NCBI GenBank assembly: GCA_028704555.1
Contig: JAQWFD010000005.1
Location: 60,678-124,677, forward strand
Length of the DNA stretch: 64,000 bases
Direction: 5' to 3'
DNA from: Desulfobacterales bacterium
GTDB taxonomy: Bacteria; Desulfobacterota; Desulfobacteria; Desulfobacterales; JAQWFD01
The position numbers were made by a program, and so were the translations under genes. Position 1 is the first letter of the stretch. Each line of letters opens with the position of its first letter. The notes beneath the pieces are model-generated. The model searched no databases. It was not told the DNA's origin and worked only from the letters and a program-made list of their open reading frames with translations. Below, in pieces: positions 25,528 to 34,566 of the stretch.

Positions 25528-27423
25528 ATGGATTTACTTGAATATTGCCCTCGTAAAGTGGTGTCTGCCGAAAAGGCCGTGTCGAAGATCCGGAGAGGCA
25601 GCCGGGTGTTTATCGGAACCGGGTGCGGGGAGCCTCAGCATTTGATCAGGGCCATGGTTCGGGATAAAAATCTTCAGGATATCATGATTTTTCAGATGCT
25701 GTCTTCAACGCTGGCTCAGTTTGTGGATGATCCGTCTTTTCTCAGGCGTTTTAACATAAAACTGTTTTTCATCAGCAACTCCATGCGGAAAGCGGCTTTT
25801 GAGGGAAAGATCGATTATGTACCTGTATACCTGTCTCAAATCCCCAGACTGTTTTCCACAAAGAACATCGGGCTGGATGTGGCGTTGATACAGGTCAGCC
25901 CTCCGGACCGTTTCGGATACTGCAGTCTGGGGGTTTCCGTGGATATTACGCAATCCGGTATGGAAAATGCCGAAATGGTCATTGCGCAGGTCAATCCCAG
26001 AGTGCCGAGAACATCCGGAGAAGGATATGTCCATGTAGACGATATCGATTATTTTGTATTTCATCAGGAAGCGCTTGTTGAGGTGCTGCCGACTATCAAG
26101 GAAAACGAAGTGGCCCGAAGAATCGGTCACTATGTGTCCCAGCTGGTTTTTGACGGCGCTACGCTTCAGATCGGCTTTGGCCATCTTCCCAATGCTATTT
26201 TGCAATATCTGGATAAAAAAAAGGATCTCGGGATTCACACCCAGCTGATTACGGATTCATTTCTTCCCCTGTTTGAAAAAAAGGTGATCACCAACAAAAA
26301 AAAATCATTGCTTCCCGGCAGAGCGGTTGCCTCACTGGCTATGGGCTCCCAGAAACTGTACCGGTATCTGGATCATAATCCGATGTTTTATTTTCGGTCA
26401 TCCGAGTTTGTAAATGATCCAACGGTGATTGCACGAAATGATAATCTGATCTCCATCAGTTCGGCCCTCGAAGTGGATCTGACCGGTCAGGTCTGTTCCG
26501 ATTCCATGGGATATCTGTTTTACAGCGGTATTGGTGATCAGGTTGATTTTATCCGCGGCAGTGCCATGTCAAAAGGCGGATTTTCCATAATCGCCCTTCC
26601 TTCCACGGCGCAAAACGGTGAAGTGTCACGTATCGTATCTCATTTAAGCGAAGGGGCCGGTGTGGCCACTACCCGTGGTGATATCAATTTTGTCGTGACC
26701 GAATACGGAATTGCAGAACTTCAGGGCAAAGGGATCTATCAGCGGGTTATGGAACTGGCTCAGGTGGCGCATCCGAAATTCCGTGAAGACCTGATCGAGT
26801 TTGCCAAAAAACGGAGGTATATCTTTGCTGATCAGCTTCCGCCGTCTCAGGATGATCTGATCTTTATCGAAGGATATAAAAGCACTTTCGAACTCAAAGA
26901 TGGAACCGTGGTCGAATTTCGTCCTTTGTTTCCGTCTGATGAGCTGGAATACCGTAATTTCTTTTATTCGCTCGAAGAAAAAACGGTTTATTACCGGTTT
27001 TTTTACAAAATGAAAATTTTTTCTCACGAGGTGGTTCAGCAGCAGTGGGCCAGCGTGGACTACCGCAAAAACATGTCGATCATCGGTATTGTTCAGGCGA
27101 AAGGTTATAAGGAAATTGTCGCCCTGGGTTCATATGCCCGGGATAATGATGATTATGCGGAGGCGGCCTTTGTTATCCGGGAAGATTACCAGGGGATGGG
27201 TATCGGCTCCTATCTGTTGGAAAAGCTGGAAATTATCGCCAGGGAAAATGATTACAAAGGTTTTGTTGCCACGGTATTGCGGGAAAACTTTGCCATGATT
27301 CATGTGTTCAAAAAACGATACCCCAATGCCAAAATGTCTATGAATGCAGGCAGTGAGCTTGTGATTACGATGAATTTCGAGGATTCCGGATCTTCCGCCG
27401 CGGAGGAGAAGCAAAGCAGGTAA
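25528..27423 (+). CDS. Acetyl-CoA hydrolase/transferase fused to GNAT acetyltransferase
   Basis: A 631-aa fusion. Residues 1-430 are a class I CoA-transferase of the acetyl-CoA hydrolase/4-hydroxybutyrate CoA-transferase family: GSRVFIGTGCGEPQ, GYCSLGVSVD, LQIGFGHLPNAI, and the catalytic Glu region VVTEYGIAELQGK. From about residue 455 a GNAT domain follows, with acetyl-CoA-binding VIREDYQGMGIGSYLLEKLE. The combination suggests a CoA-transferase whose activity is tuned by, or linked to, lysine acetylation. A sirtuin is encoded about 16 kb away. The rsmG gene starts one base after the stop codon, so both are co-translated. The native acyl substrate is unknown. Confidence 0.9.
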   Translation: MDLLEYCPRKVVSAEKAVSKIRRGSRVFIGTGCGEPQHLIRAMVRDKNLQDIMIFQMLSSTLAQFVDDPSFLRRFNIKLFFISNSMRKAAFEGKIDYVPVYLSQIPRLFSTKNIGLDVALIQVSPPDRFGYCSLGVSVDITQSGMENAEMVIAQVNPRVPRTSGEGYVHVDDIDYFVFHQEALVEVLPTIKENEVARRIGHYVSQLVFDGATLQIGFGHLPNAILQYLDKKKDLGIHTQLITDSFLPLFEKKVITNKKKSLLPGRAVASLAMGSQKLYRYLDHNPMFYFRSSEFVNDPTVIARNDNLISISSALEVDLTGQVCSDSMGYLFYSGIGDQVDFIRGSAMSKGGFSIIALPSTAQNGEVSRIVSHLSEGAGVATTRGDINFVVTEYGIAELQGKGIYQRVMELAQVAHPKFREDLIEFAKKRRYIFADQLPPSQDDLIFIEGYKSTFELKDGTVVEFRPLFPSDELEYRNFFYSLEEKTVYYRFFYKMKIFSHEVVQQQWASVDYRKNMSIIGIVQAKGYKEIVALGSYARDNDDYAEAAFVIREDYQGMGIGSYLLEKLEIIARENDYKGFVATVLRENFAMIHVFKKRYPNAKMSMNAGSELVITMNFEDSGSSAAEEKQSR

Positions 27424-28101
27424 ATGTTAATCGGATCAGACACATGGAAACGTCTCATTGCAGACGGCGCAAAAGACTTTCATATTGATATCAGCCCCTC
27501 TCAGGCAGCGCAATTTGATGTTTATGCCCGGGAACTGATTACCTGGAACCGGAAAAAAAATTTAACGGCGATTACGGAACCAACGGAAATCGCCGTTAAA
27601 CATTTTCTGGATTCAATCATTCCCACCCGGTTTCTTCCATCTGAAGCCTCGTTGCTGGATATCGGCTCCGGTGCCGGTTTTCCGGGAATACCTTTTAAAA
27701 TAATGATCCCGTCCCTGTCTGTTACGCTGATCGATGCTTCCCGAAAAAAAGTGAATTTTTTAAAGCACATCATCCGCCTCCTTGATCTGAAAGGAATAGA
27801 AGCCCGTCACATCCGGGCAGAGGAGCTTGCGAAAGCTCCCGGCAGCGCCCCGGCGTTTGATCTGATCGTCTGCCGGGCACTTACCCGGCTGGATGATTTT
27901 GTTGCCATGGCAATCCCCATGCTGGCAGGGGAGGGAACCATAATCGCACTCAAAGGGATGGAGATGGAAATGGACATCACGGCCGGTGAAAATATTACCT
28001 TTGCGGACGATATCTTTTCCGTTGATATCCAGACCTACAGCCTTCCGTTTCTCGATGCGGGAAGATCCGTTATCCGGTTGAAACGGATTCCCCATCCGTA
28101 G
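27424..28101 (+). CDS. rsmG: 16S rRNA (guanine-527-N7)-methyltransferase
   Basis: A 225-aa RsmG/GidB methyltransferase. The N-terminal helical part ends in WNRKKNLTAITEP, the SAM motif is LLDIGSGAGFPGIP, and VTLIDASRKKVNFL, followed by VCRALTRLDDF, is typical of the family. It methylates G527 of 16S rRNA. The ATG immediately follows the stop of the CoA-transferase fusion. The usual gidA/parA neighbours are missing. Confidence 0.93.
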   Translation: MLIGSDTWKRLIADGAKDFHIDISPSQAAQFDVYARELITWNRKKNLTAITEPTEIAVKHFLDSIIPTRFLPSEASLLDIGSGAGFPGIPFKIMIPSLSVTLIDASRKKVNFLKHIIRLLDLKGIEARHIRAEELAKAPGSAPAFDLIVCRALTRLDDFVAMAIPMLAGEGTIIALKGMEMEMDITAGENITFADDIFSVDIQTYSLPFLDAGRSVIRLKRIPHP

Positions 28102-28183
28102 TCCAAAGCACTCAGCCATGAGTCGGGAATCGGCAGCCGGGAAATTGATGAGTCGTCAGGGCGCAGAGGTCTTCAGAATAAAG

Positions 28184-28232
28184 CAGAAGAGCCATCCCGG
28201 CTCTTTTTCAAGAACCTGAAAGCCTCTTCTAC
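28184..28232 (+). repeat. GTAGAAGAG-type hairpin repeat, copy B
   Basis: CAGAAGAGCCATCCCGGCTC through AAGCCTCTTCTAC. The outer arms pair (AGAAGAG / CTCTTCT). It closely matches 53251-53300, including the CATCC and CTTTTT segments. It lies between convergent rsmG and carB and may serve as a terminator for either. Confidence 0.7.
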
Positions 28233-28318
28233 TTACCCGATGGGCGGCCACACAGGGAGCCGCCCCTGCACCAACGAGTTTTTCATCCTTTTTACTCAGC
28301 CCTCAGTCCTCAATTCTC
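28232..28318 (-). repeat. 80-bp GGCGGCCCCC element, copy 1
   Basis: On the minus strand: GAGGACTGAGGGCTGAGTAA, then an A-rich patch, AACTCG, GTGCAGGGGCGGCTCCCTGT and GCCGCCCATCGGGTAAG. Order and spacing match copies at 35974-36055 and 42802-42883. Confidence 0.75.
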
Positions 28319-31300
28319 TATTTTATCCCGGCGTGATACTGTTGCAGGGATTTTAACGTTTCCAGGCCTTTTTGTCTGGTGGCAATTCCCTTTGCCGCCG
28401 CGTGAGCTGCCGAGGTGGTCGTGATATAGAGGATTTTGTATTTGATTGCGGTTTTTCGGATATAGGAACTGTCGGTTTTGCTCTGCCTGCCGCTGGGCGT
28501 ATTGACAACCAGATTGATATCTCCGTTTTTGATGGCATCGACCAGATCCGGGCGTCCATACCCCACCTTATGAATCAGTTCCGCTTCGATTCCATGTTCA
28601 GTCAGGAAACTGTGGGTTCCTTTTGTCGCCAGTATCCTGAATCCCAGATCCTTGAAAAGCTGAGCCGGAACAACGGCTCGGTCTTTATCTCGTTCGGCAA
28701 TGGTAAACAGGACCGATCCTTCCAGGGGCAGCTGGGTTTGCGTGGCTTCCTGGGATTTGTAATAGGCAAGGCCGAATGAATCCGCCATCCCGAGCACTTC
28801 GCCGGTAGATCGCATTTCGGGTCCGAGGATCGGATCAACCTCAGGGAACATATTAAACGGAAAAACGGCTTCTTTGACTCCGAAATGAGGAATTGGCTTG
28901 TTTTCAAGGTTAAGATCGGAGAGCTTTTTTCCGAGCATGATCTGGGTGGCCAGGCGCGCCATGGGAATATTGCAGATTTTGGATACCAGCGGTACGGTCC
29001 TTGACGCCCTTGGGTTAGCCTCCAGAATATAAACCCGGTCGTTGTAAATCGCATACTGAATATTCATCAGTCCCACGACATTCATTGCAACAGCAATTTT
29101 CCGGGTATAATCGCAGATGGTTTCAATGTGCTTCAAAGGGATGCTGATCGGAGGAATGACACAGGCCGAATCTCCTGAATGGATACCGGCAAGTTCGATA
29201 TGCTCCATGACCGCCGGGATAAAGGCATCTGTTCCATCCGAAATGGCGTCGGCCTCAGCCTCGATGGCGTTATCCAGAAACTGGTCGATCAGAATGGGCC
29301 GATCCGGAGATACATCCACAGCGACAGACATGTAATGTTTGAGCATCTCTTCATCGTGAACGATTTCCATGGCCCGTCCGCCCAGCACATAAGAGGGCCT
29401 GACCAGCACCGGGTATTCAATCCGGTCGGCAATGGCAACGGCCTCTTCCAGGGTGCTGGCCATTCCGGAATCCGGCTGCGGGATGCCCAGTTTTTTCATG
29501 ATTGTGTTGAACTGTTCCCGGTCTTCAGCCATATCGATGGTTTCGGGTGTCGTTCCCAGAATATGGACCCCGGCCTTTGACAGTTCCGCGGCCAGGTTGA
29601 GCGGTGTCTGTCCGCCGAACTGGACAATGACCCCGTCGGGCTTTTCTTTTTCATAAATGCTGAGCACATCTTCAACGGTCAGTGGCTCAAAATACAGTTT
29701 GTCTGATGTGTCATAATCGGTGGAGACGGTTTCCGGGTTGCAGTTGACCATGATGGATTCCAGACCGGCGTTCCGGATGGCAAGGGCGGCATGCACGCAG
29801 CAGTAGTCAAATTCTATGCCCTGACCGATCCGGTTGGGGCCGCCTCCAAGCACCATGACTTTTTTGCGGTCACTGACCTCAACTCTGTCAGGGGCATTGT
29901 AGGTGGAATAATAATAGGCCGCGTTTTCAACCCCACTGACCGGAACCGGCTCCCAGGCTTCTTCAACCCCGAGTGATTTGCGTTTTTCACGGATGTCTTT
30001 TTCCGCGATACCCAGCAGTTGGGACAGATACTTGTCTGCAAATCCGTCTTTTTTTGCCTGAATCAACAGATCATCCGGAGGAAATTGCCCCTTGAAGGCG
30101 ATAATTTTTTCTTCCAGTTCCACCAGCTCCTTCATCTGCTGCAGGAACCAGGGCTTAATATGGATTTTTTTATAAAGCGCCTGAATGTCAGCGCCTTTTC
30201 TCAGGGCTTCATAAAGGATGAACTGCCGTTCGCTGGAAGGGATATTGAGCATCCCCATTAATTCGCTGAGAGATTTTTTATGAAAATTTTTGGCAAATCC
30301 AAGTCCGCTTCGGCCGATTTCAAGCGATCGGATCGCTTTCTGAAACGCTTCCTTATAGGTTTTGCCGATACTCATCACTTCGCCTACCGCACGCATCTGG
30401 GTACCGAGATGGTCTTTGACCCCGTTGAATTTCTCAAATGCCCAACGGGCAAATTTTACGACCACATAATCTCCGGACGGCGTATATTTTTCCAGTGATC
30501 CGTCTCGCCAGTACGGAATTTCATCCATGGTCAGACCGCCTGCCAGAAGGGATGATACCATGGCTATCGGAAATCCCGTAGCCTTTGAGGCCAGTGCGGA
30601 TGACCGGGACGTTCTGGGATTGATTTCAATGATGACCACCCGGCCTGTTTCGGGGTCATGCGCGAACTGGACGTTGGTCCCACCGATCACCTCGATGGCT
30701 TCGACAATGTCATAGGCATATTTCTGAAGCTTTTTCTGAAGCGCCTCATCGATGGTCAGCATCGGGGCGGTGCAGAATGAATCTCCGGTATGAATCCCCA
30801 TGGCATCGACATTTTCAATAAAACAAACTGTGATCATCTGGTTTTTGGCATCACGAACCACTTCCAGTTCCAGCTCTTCCCAGCCCAGTACCGATTCTTC
30901 GACCAGAATCTGATGCACCATGCTTTCGGCTATGCCTCTTGCGGCGATGGTCCGGAGCTCTTCGACATTATAGACAAGGCCGCCGCCGGTACCGCCCATG
31001 GTGTAGGCCGGGCGGATGACAACCGGATATCCGAGCTCATCAGCCACCTTTTCAGCGTCTTCCACAGTGTTGACCGCAGTGCTTTCAGGCATTTCAATGC
31101 CGAGTCGCGCCATGGTATTTTTAAAGGCGGTTCGATCTTCTCCGCGTTCAATGGCGTCGATGTTTACCCCGATCACCTTGACGCCGTACTGGTCGAGTAC
31201 CCCTGTTTTTGCCAGTTCCGAAGACAGATTCAGGGCCGACTGCCCTCCCAGATTGGGAAGCAGCGCGTCCGGACGTTCTTTTTCAATAATCCGGGTCAAT

Positions 31301-31518
31301 GACTTGACATTCAGTGGTTCTATATAGGTTACATCGGCTATGCTCGGATCTGTCATGATGGTGGCAGGATTTGAATTTACCAGAACGATTTCATATCCGA
31401 GCGACCGAAGCGCTTTGCAGGCCTGGGTGCCGGAATAATCGAATTCACAGGCCTGACCGATGATAATAGGACCTGATCCGATGATAAGTACCTTGTTGAT
31501 GTCGTCTCGTTTTGGCAT
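28318..31518 (-). CDS. carB: Carbamoyl-phosphate synthase large subunit
   Basis: A 1066-aa CarB of full length, with the two homologous ATP-grasp synthetase halves and a C-terminal allosteric MGS-like domain. The start PKRDDINKVLIIGSGPIIIGQ, the half-1 GYPVVIRPAYTMGGTGGG and half-2 YPVLVRPSYVLGGRAME lids, and metal ligands IIEINPRTSRSSAL and ILEANPRASRTVPL are all intact. It makes carbamoyl phosphate from bicarbonate, two ATP and glutamine-derived ammonia. CarA is not adjacent in this window. Both pyrimidine (pyrC here) and arginine synthesis would draw on it. Confidence 0.97.
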   Translation of the reverse strand: MPKRDDINKVLIIGSGPIIIGQACEFDYSGTQACKALRSLGYEIVLVNSNPATIMTDPSIADVTYIEPLNVKSLTRIIEKERPDALLPNLGGQSALNLSSELAKTGVLDQYGVKVIGVNIDAIERGEDRTAFKNTMARLGIEMPESTAVNTVEDAEKVADELGYPVVIRPAYTMGGTGGGLVYNVEELRTIAARGIAESMVHQILVEESVLGWEELELEVVRDAKNQMITVCFIENVDAMGIHTGDSFCTAPMLTIDEALQKKLQKYAYDIVEAIEVIGGTNVQFAHDPETGRVVIIEINPRTSRSSALASKATGFPIAMVSSLLAGGLTMDEIPYWRDGSLEKYTPSGDYVVVKFARWAFEKFNGVKDHLGTQMRAVGEVMSIGKTYKEAFQKAIRSLEIGRSGLGFAKNFHKKSLSELMGMLNIPSSERQFILYEALRKGADIQALYKKIHIKPWFLQQMKELVELEEKIIAFKGQFPPDDLLIQAKKDGFADKYLSQLLGIAEKDIREKRKSLGVEEAWEPVPVSGVENAAYYYSTYNAPDRVEVSDRKKVMVLGGGPNRIGQGIEFDYCCVHAALAIRNAGLESIMVNCNPETVSTDYDTSDKLYFEPLTVEDVLSIYEKEKPDGVIVQFGGQTPLNLAAELSKAGVHILGTTPETIDMAEDREQFNTIMKKLGIPQPDSGMASTLEEAVAIADRIEYPVLVRPSYVLGGRAMEIVHDEEMLKHYMSVAVDVSPDRPILIDQFLDNAIEAEADAISDGTDAFIPAVMEHIELAGIHSGDSACVIPPISIPLKHIETICDYTRKIAVAMNVVGLMNIQYAIYNDRVYILEANPRASRTVPLVSKICNIPMARLATQIMLGKKLSDLNLENKPIPHFGVKEAVFPFNMFPEVDPILGPEMRSTGEVLGMADSFGLAYYKSQEATQTQLPLEGSVLFTIAERDKDRAVVPAQLFKDLGFRILATKGTHSFLTEHGIEAELIHKVGYGRPDLVDAIKNGDINLVVNTPSGRQSKTDSSYIRKTAIKYKILYITTTSAAHAAAKGIATRQKGLETLKSLQQYHAGIK

Positions 31519-32187
31519 AGTACTCCTCGTCAGTTAGTGAATCATCTGGTTAGGCTCGCGGCAAACAACGCAGTCTTGCCGGGGCCCTTCAATTGATTCC
31601 GATTTATTATGCGGACTGTCTGAAAAACCATCCGCTCGATAATCGAGCAGTTTTTAAACAGATAAAGTTATCGTGATCGTATGACAAAATCAATATAAAT
31701 ATGCTAAAAAATTGACTGGTTATTACCGGGTCAAAATTGGTATTTTATATTTGACGGCCTTGAAAAAAGTCATATTCAGCCCTCATTTATCATTCACCTG
31801 AAATAAAAAATCCAGTCATTTCAAAACGTTCTGAATTCCCGCCGTCGCGGGAACGAGGGGGTGTGGGTACTTTTTACGGGTTCATCATATTTAAATCGGT
31901 TAAAAATATTGCAATAACGGGGAGTTGAAGATTATTCAGGTATCGGAAGGGAGCTGGCCGAATGAAGATGGAAAAAAAACAGGTACGCTGTTTGCGTGCG
32001 GCGGTTAAAAACCATTCACAAATTTCGCTGGACCATGAATAACTTCCGATAGTTGAGGTGCCTTTTTAAACAAAATTATTGATTTGCCCATTTCATTAAA
32101 TATGGTAAACTGCTTATGTTTACAGTTGTACTGACTGCGATGGATGCACAATATGAATTTCATTTTGATGATGCGGAGAGATGGCCC
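31519..32187. other. Intergenic region with REP element and weak hairpin
   Basis: About 670 nt between divergent carB and an exported thioredoxin. A small hairpin (GCTCGA-TAA-TCGAGC then GTTTTT) lies at 31633-31655. A REP palindrome with its TTGAAATGACTGGATTTTT tail, read on the minus strand, lies at 31808-31856. No gene or riboswitch was recognised. Confidence 0.5.
31808..31856 (-). repeat. REP palindrome with CTGGAT tail
   Basis: On the minus strand TTCCCGCGACGGCGGGAA followed by TCAGAACGTTTTGAAATGAC. Matches the REP-plus-tail arrangement at 46284-46328 and 16345-16382. Confidence 0.65.
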
Positions 32188-32757
32188 ATGTTAAAAAATA
32201 TTATTTCATTTGGTTTACAGTTGATTTGTATCGGCGTTATTTTGCTGAATACCTTTGCAGCGCCCGCGTTTTCAGAAAATATTCCCGCCAAGGGGTATGT
32301 TTTCCCGAATTTGACACTTACATCACCGGCATCTGAACAAGAGCGTACTTATCTGGGTATTGGCAATGCGGATACCTTTACCATCGACCAGGTCAAAAGC
32401 AGCATCATGCTCATAGAGGTCGTCGGGGTGTATTGTCCCCAATGTCATATCCAGTTTCCAAGGAATAACAAGCTGTTTAAAATGATTCAACAAAATGAAA
32501 AGCTGGGCGCCGCCGTGAAAATGTTTGCTATCGCAGCCGGAGCAACGCCCATGGAAACGGCTTATCTGAAAAAACAGGCAAATATTCAATATCCTGTCAT
32601 TGAAGATCCCAGGTATGAAAATCATAAAATGCTGGGTGAGCCAAAAACCCCGTTTACGATGATCGTCAGAAATAACGGATTGATTGAATATACCCATTTT
32701 GGAACGTTTGCGGATACGGGAAAACTTTTTTCCATGATTAAACAGTACGTCAAGTAA
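32188..32757 (+). CDS. Exported TlpA/peroxiredoxin-like thioredoxin
   Basis: A 189-aa protein with a signal peptide (MLKNIISFGLQLICIGV through FAAPAFS) and a thioredoxin fold. The motif VVGVYCPQCHIQFP contains a CxxC (CPQC), and the cis-Pro segment is EPKTPFTMIV. Unlike classical TlpA it has GVYCPQC rather than WCxPC, and a lengthened linker (TPMETAYLKKQANIQYPV) resembles peroxiredoxins. A periplasmic thiol reductant role is likely; its partner is unknown. The ATG at MLKN with GGAGAG nine nucleotides before it was preferred over an ATG 24 codons upstream, which would hide the signal peptide. Confidence 0.82.
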   Translation: MLKNIISFGLQLICIGVILLNTFAAPAFSENIPAKGYVFPNLTLTSPASEQERTYLGIGNADTFTIDQVKSSIMLIEVVGVYCPQCHIQFPRNNKLFKMIQQNEKLGAAVKMFAIAAGATPMETAYLKKQANIQYPVIEDPRYENHKMLGEPKTPFTMIVRNNGLIEYTHFGTFADTGKLFSMIKQYVK

Positions 32758-32847
32758 GCGGGTAGAAGAAAGGCCCTTTCCGTAACATGGCAGCCGGTCA
32801 GATTTTAAAACCGTTTTCGCGTGTCATACTGCCTTCAGCCGTGAGTC

Positions 32848-34251
32848 TTAGAAATAACTGGACCCGTCCCAGCAATGGGTACATAGTTTTTCCTTCGGGA
32901 GGCCTATGGCCTGAATCAAATCATCGAGCCTCTGATATTTCAACGACGTCAGTTTAAGCATTTCCTGGATTCGGGCCGACATGGCATGGTTTTTTTCTGA
33001 ATCCGGATCTGCGTATTCTTTCAGATGGTTGTCCTCACGGCCTTCAAGTTCCAGAATAACCTTTCGCCCCGCCAGATCAAGGGTGGAGCGCGAAGCGGAA
33101 AAATTCAAAAATTTACATGGGTATATCAGGGCAGGGCAGGCCGGGCGCATGTGAACTTCACGGGCGCCGAGATCGTATAATTTCTGGACGTTGTCTTTGA
33201 GCTGGGTGCCCCTGACAATGGAATCTTCACAGAACAGAATCTTTTTGCCCTCGATCAGGTGCCTGATCGGGATCAGCTTCATTTTTGCAACCAGATTCCG
33301 TCGGTTCTGGTTCTGTGGCATAAAACTTCTGGGCCATGTCGGGGTATATTTTACAAAGGGCCTCATGTAGGGGATATGCCTTGCGTTGGCGTACCCGATG
33401 GCATGGCCTATGCCTGAATCCGGTATGCCTGCCACATAGTCAATGTCAATATCGTCATTTTTTGCCAGCGCACAGCCGCATCGGTATCTTACCGCTTCAA
33501 CATTGATATCTTCATAGATCGACGCCGGATAGCCGTAATAGACCCAGAGAAAAGAGCAAATCTGCATTTTGTCACCCGGCTTTTTTCTCTGTTCATAGCC
33601 GTCTGCGGTAAGAAAACCGATTTCTCCGGGACCAAGGAACCGGTCAATATCATACTCCAGGTTGGAAAACGCGCAGGACTCTGATGATGCGGCAAAGGAA
33701 CCGTTCTTTTTTCCGATGATAATCGGCGTTCTGCCGAGCCTGTCTCTGGCGGCATACATTCCATCTTTCGTCAACAGCAGGATCGAGCAGGAACCTTTAA
33801 TCAATTCCTGTGCTTTTTGAATGCCGCTTTCAAATGAATCTTCGCTGCAGATCAGCATGGCCACCATCTCGGTCGGATTGATCTGCCCTTTGGAAATTTC
33901 GGAAAAATGCATTTTCCGATTGCTCAGTTCACGGGCCAGCGCTTCGATGTTATTGATTTTATCGACGGTGACAATGGCGAACGGTCCCAGGTGGGATCCG
34001 ATGATCAGGGGCTGCGATTTGTAATCACTGATGACGCCGATGCCCATATTGCCGTTCAGGCCGGGCAGATCGGATTCAAATTTGGACCTGAAATAATCGT
34101 TTTCAATATTATGAATCGATCTGGAAAATTCGTTGGCATTATATACCGCTATCCCGCCTCTCTTCGTTCCCAGATGGGAATGATAATCCGTTCCGTAAAA
34201 CAGATCCATTATACAGTTTTCTTTTGAAACAACCCCGAATAATCCTCCCAT
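32848..34251 (-). CDS. PurF-like amidophosphoribosyltransferase lacking the nucleophilic Cys
   Basis: A 467-aa two-domain protein like PurF, the first committed purine enzyme: class II amidotransferase fold (HSHLGTKRGGIAVYN, about 25-40) and type I phosphoribosyltransferase fold with PRPP loop KILFCEDSIVRGTQ. In true PurF a Cys becomes residue 1 after processing (CGIVG or CGVFG). Here the chain reads MGGLFGVVS, with Gly where that Cys should be. The ATG is certain because AAGGAG precedes it and no codon lies between. It should not hydrolyse glutamine by the usual mechanism, so it may use ammonia or have another role. The C-terminus has an LCTHCWDG cysteine pair. Confidence 0.85.
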   Translation of the reverse strand: MGGLFGVVSKENCIMDLFYGTDYHSHLGTKRGGIAVYNANEFSRSIHNIENDYFRSKFESDLPGLNGNMGIGVISDYKSQPLIIGSHLGPFAIVTVDKINNIEALARELSNRKMHFSEISKGQINPTEMVAMLICSEDSFESGIQKAQELIKGSCSILLLTKDGMYAARDRLGRTPIIIGKKNGSFAASSESCAFSNLEYDIDRFLGPGEIGFLTADGYEQRKKPGDKMQICSFLWVYYGYPASIYEDINVEAVRYRCGCALAKNDDIDIDYVAGIPDSGIGHAIGYANARHIPYMRPFVKYTPTWPRSFMPQNQNRRNLVAKMKLIPIRHLIEGKKILFCEDSIVRGTQLKDNVQKLYDLGAREVHMRPACPALIYPCKFLNFSASRSTLDLAGRKVILELEGREDNHLKEYADPDSEKNHAMSARIQEMLKLTSLKYQRLDDLIQAIGLPKEKLCTHCWDGSSYF

Positions 34252-34566
34252 GTATAACTCCTTATTTCATTGATACGAAACGCACTGGCAGATTTGCATG
34301 CCGGTATGTTGAGATCTCATATCTGAATAATTATTATGTACAATCAATAATGCATTGGATTTGTTCATATACTAACTAAATCCGATTTGCCGGATGCGGT
34401 TGTTATAAACAATAACGTCTCGATTGTCCAACACTAAACAAAAAATAGATACCGTTTGACAAACGTATAACACCGTGGCTACAGTTTTCATATTGGATAA
34501 TCAGGGACCGGTTTTCTCAATATCTGCAATCACCAGCTATTTCAGTAAGTTAGGAGAGCGCTCCTT
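34252..34566. other. Divergent intergenic region
   Basis: 315 nt between the PurF-like and mscS genes. It holds a possible rightward promoter (TTGACA at 34456-34461, TACAGT at 34480-34485, 18-nt spacer) and AT-rich DNA. No other structure was seen. Confidence 0.4.
34456..34485 (+). promoter_or_regulatory. Candidate promoter of mscS
   Basis: TTGACA then TACAGT after 18 nt, about 80 nt before the mscS ATG. The -10 is weak. Confidence 0.3.
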
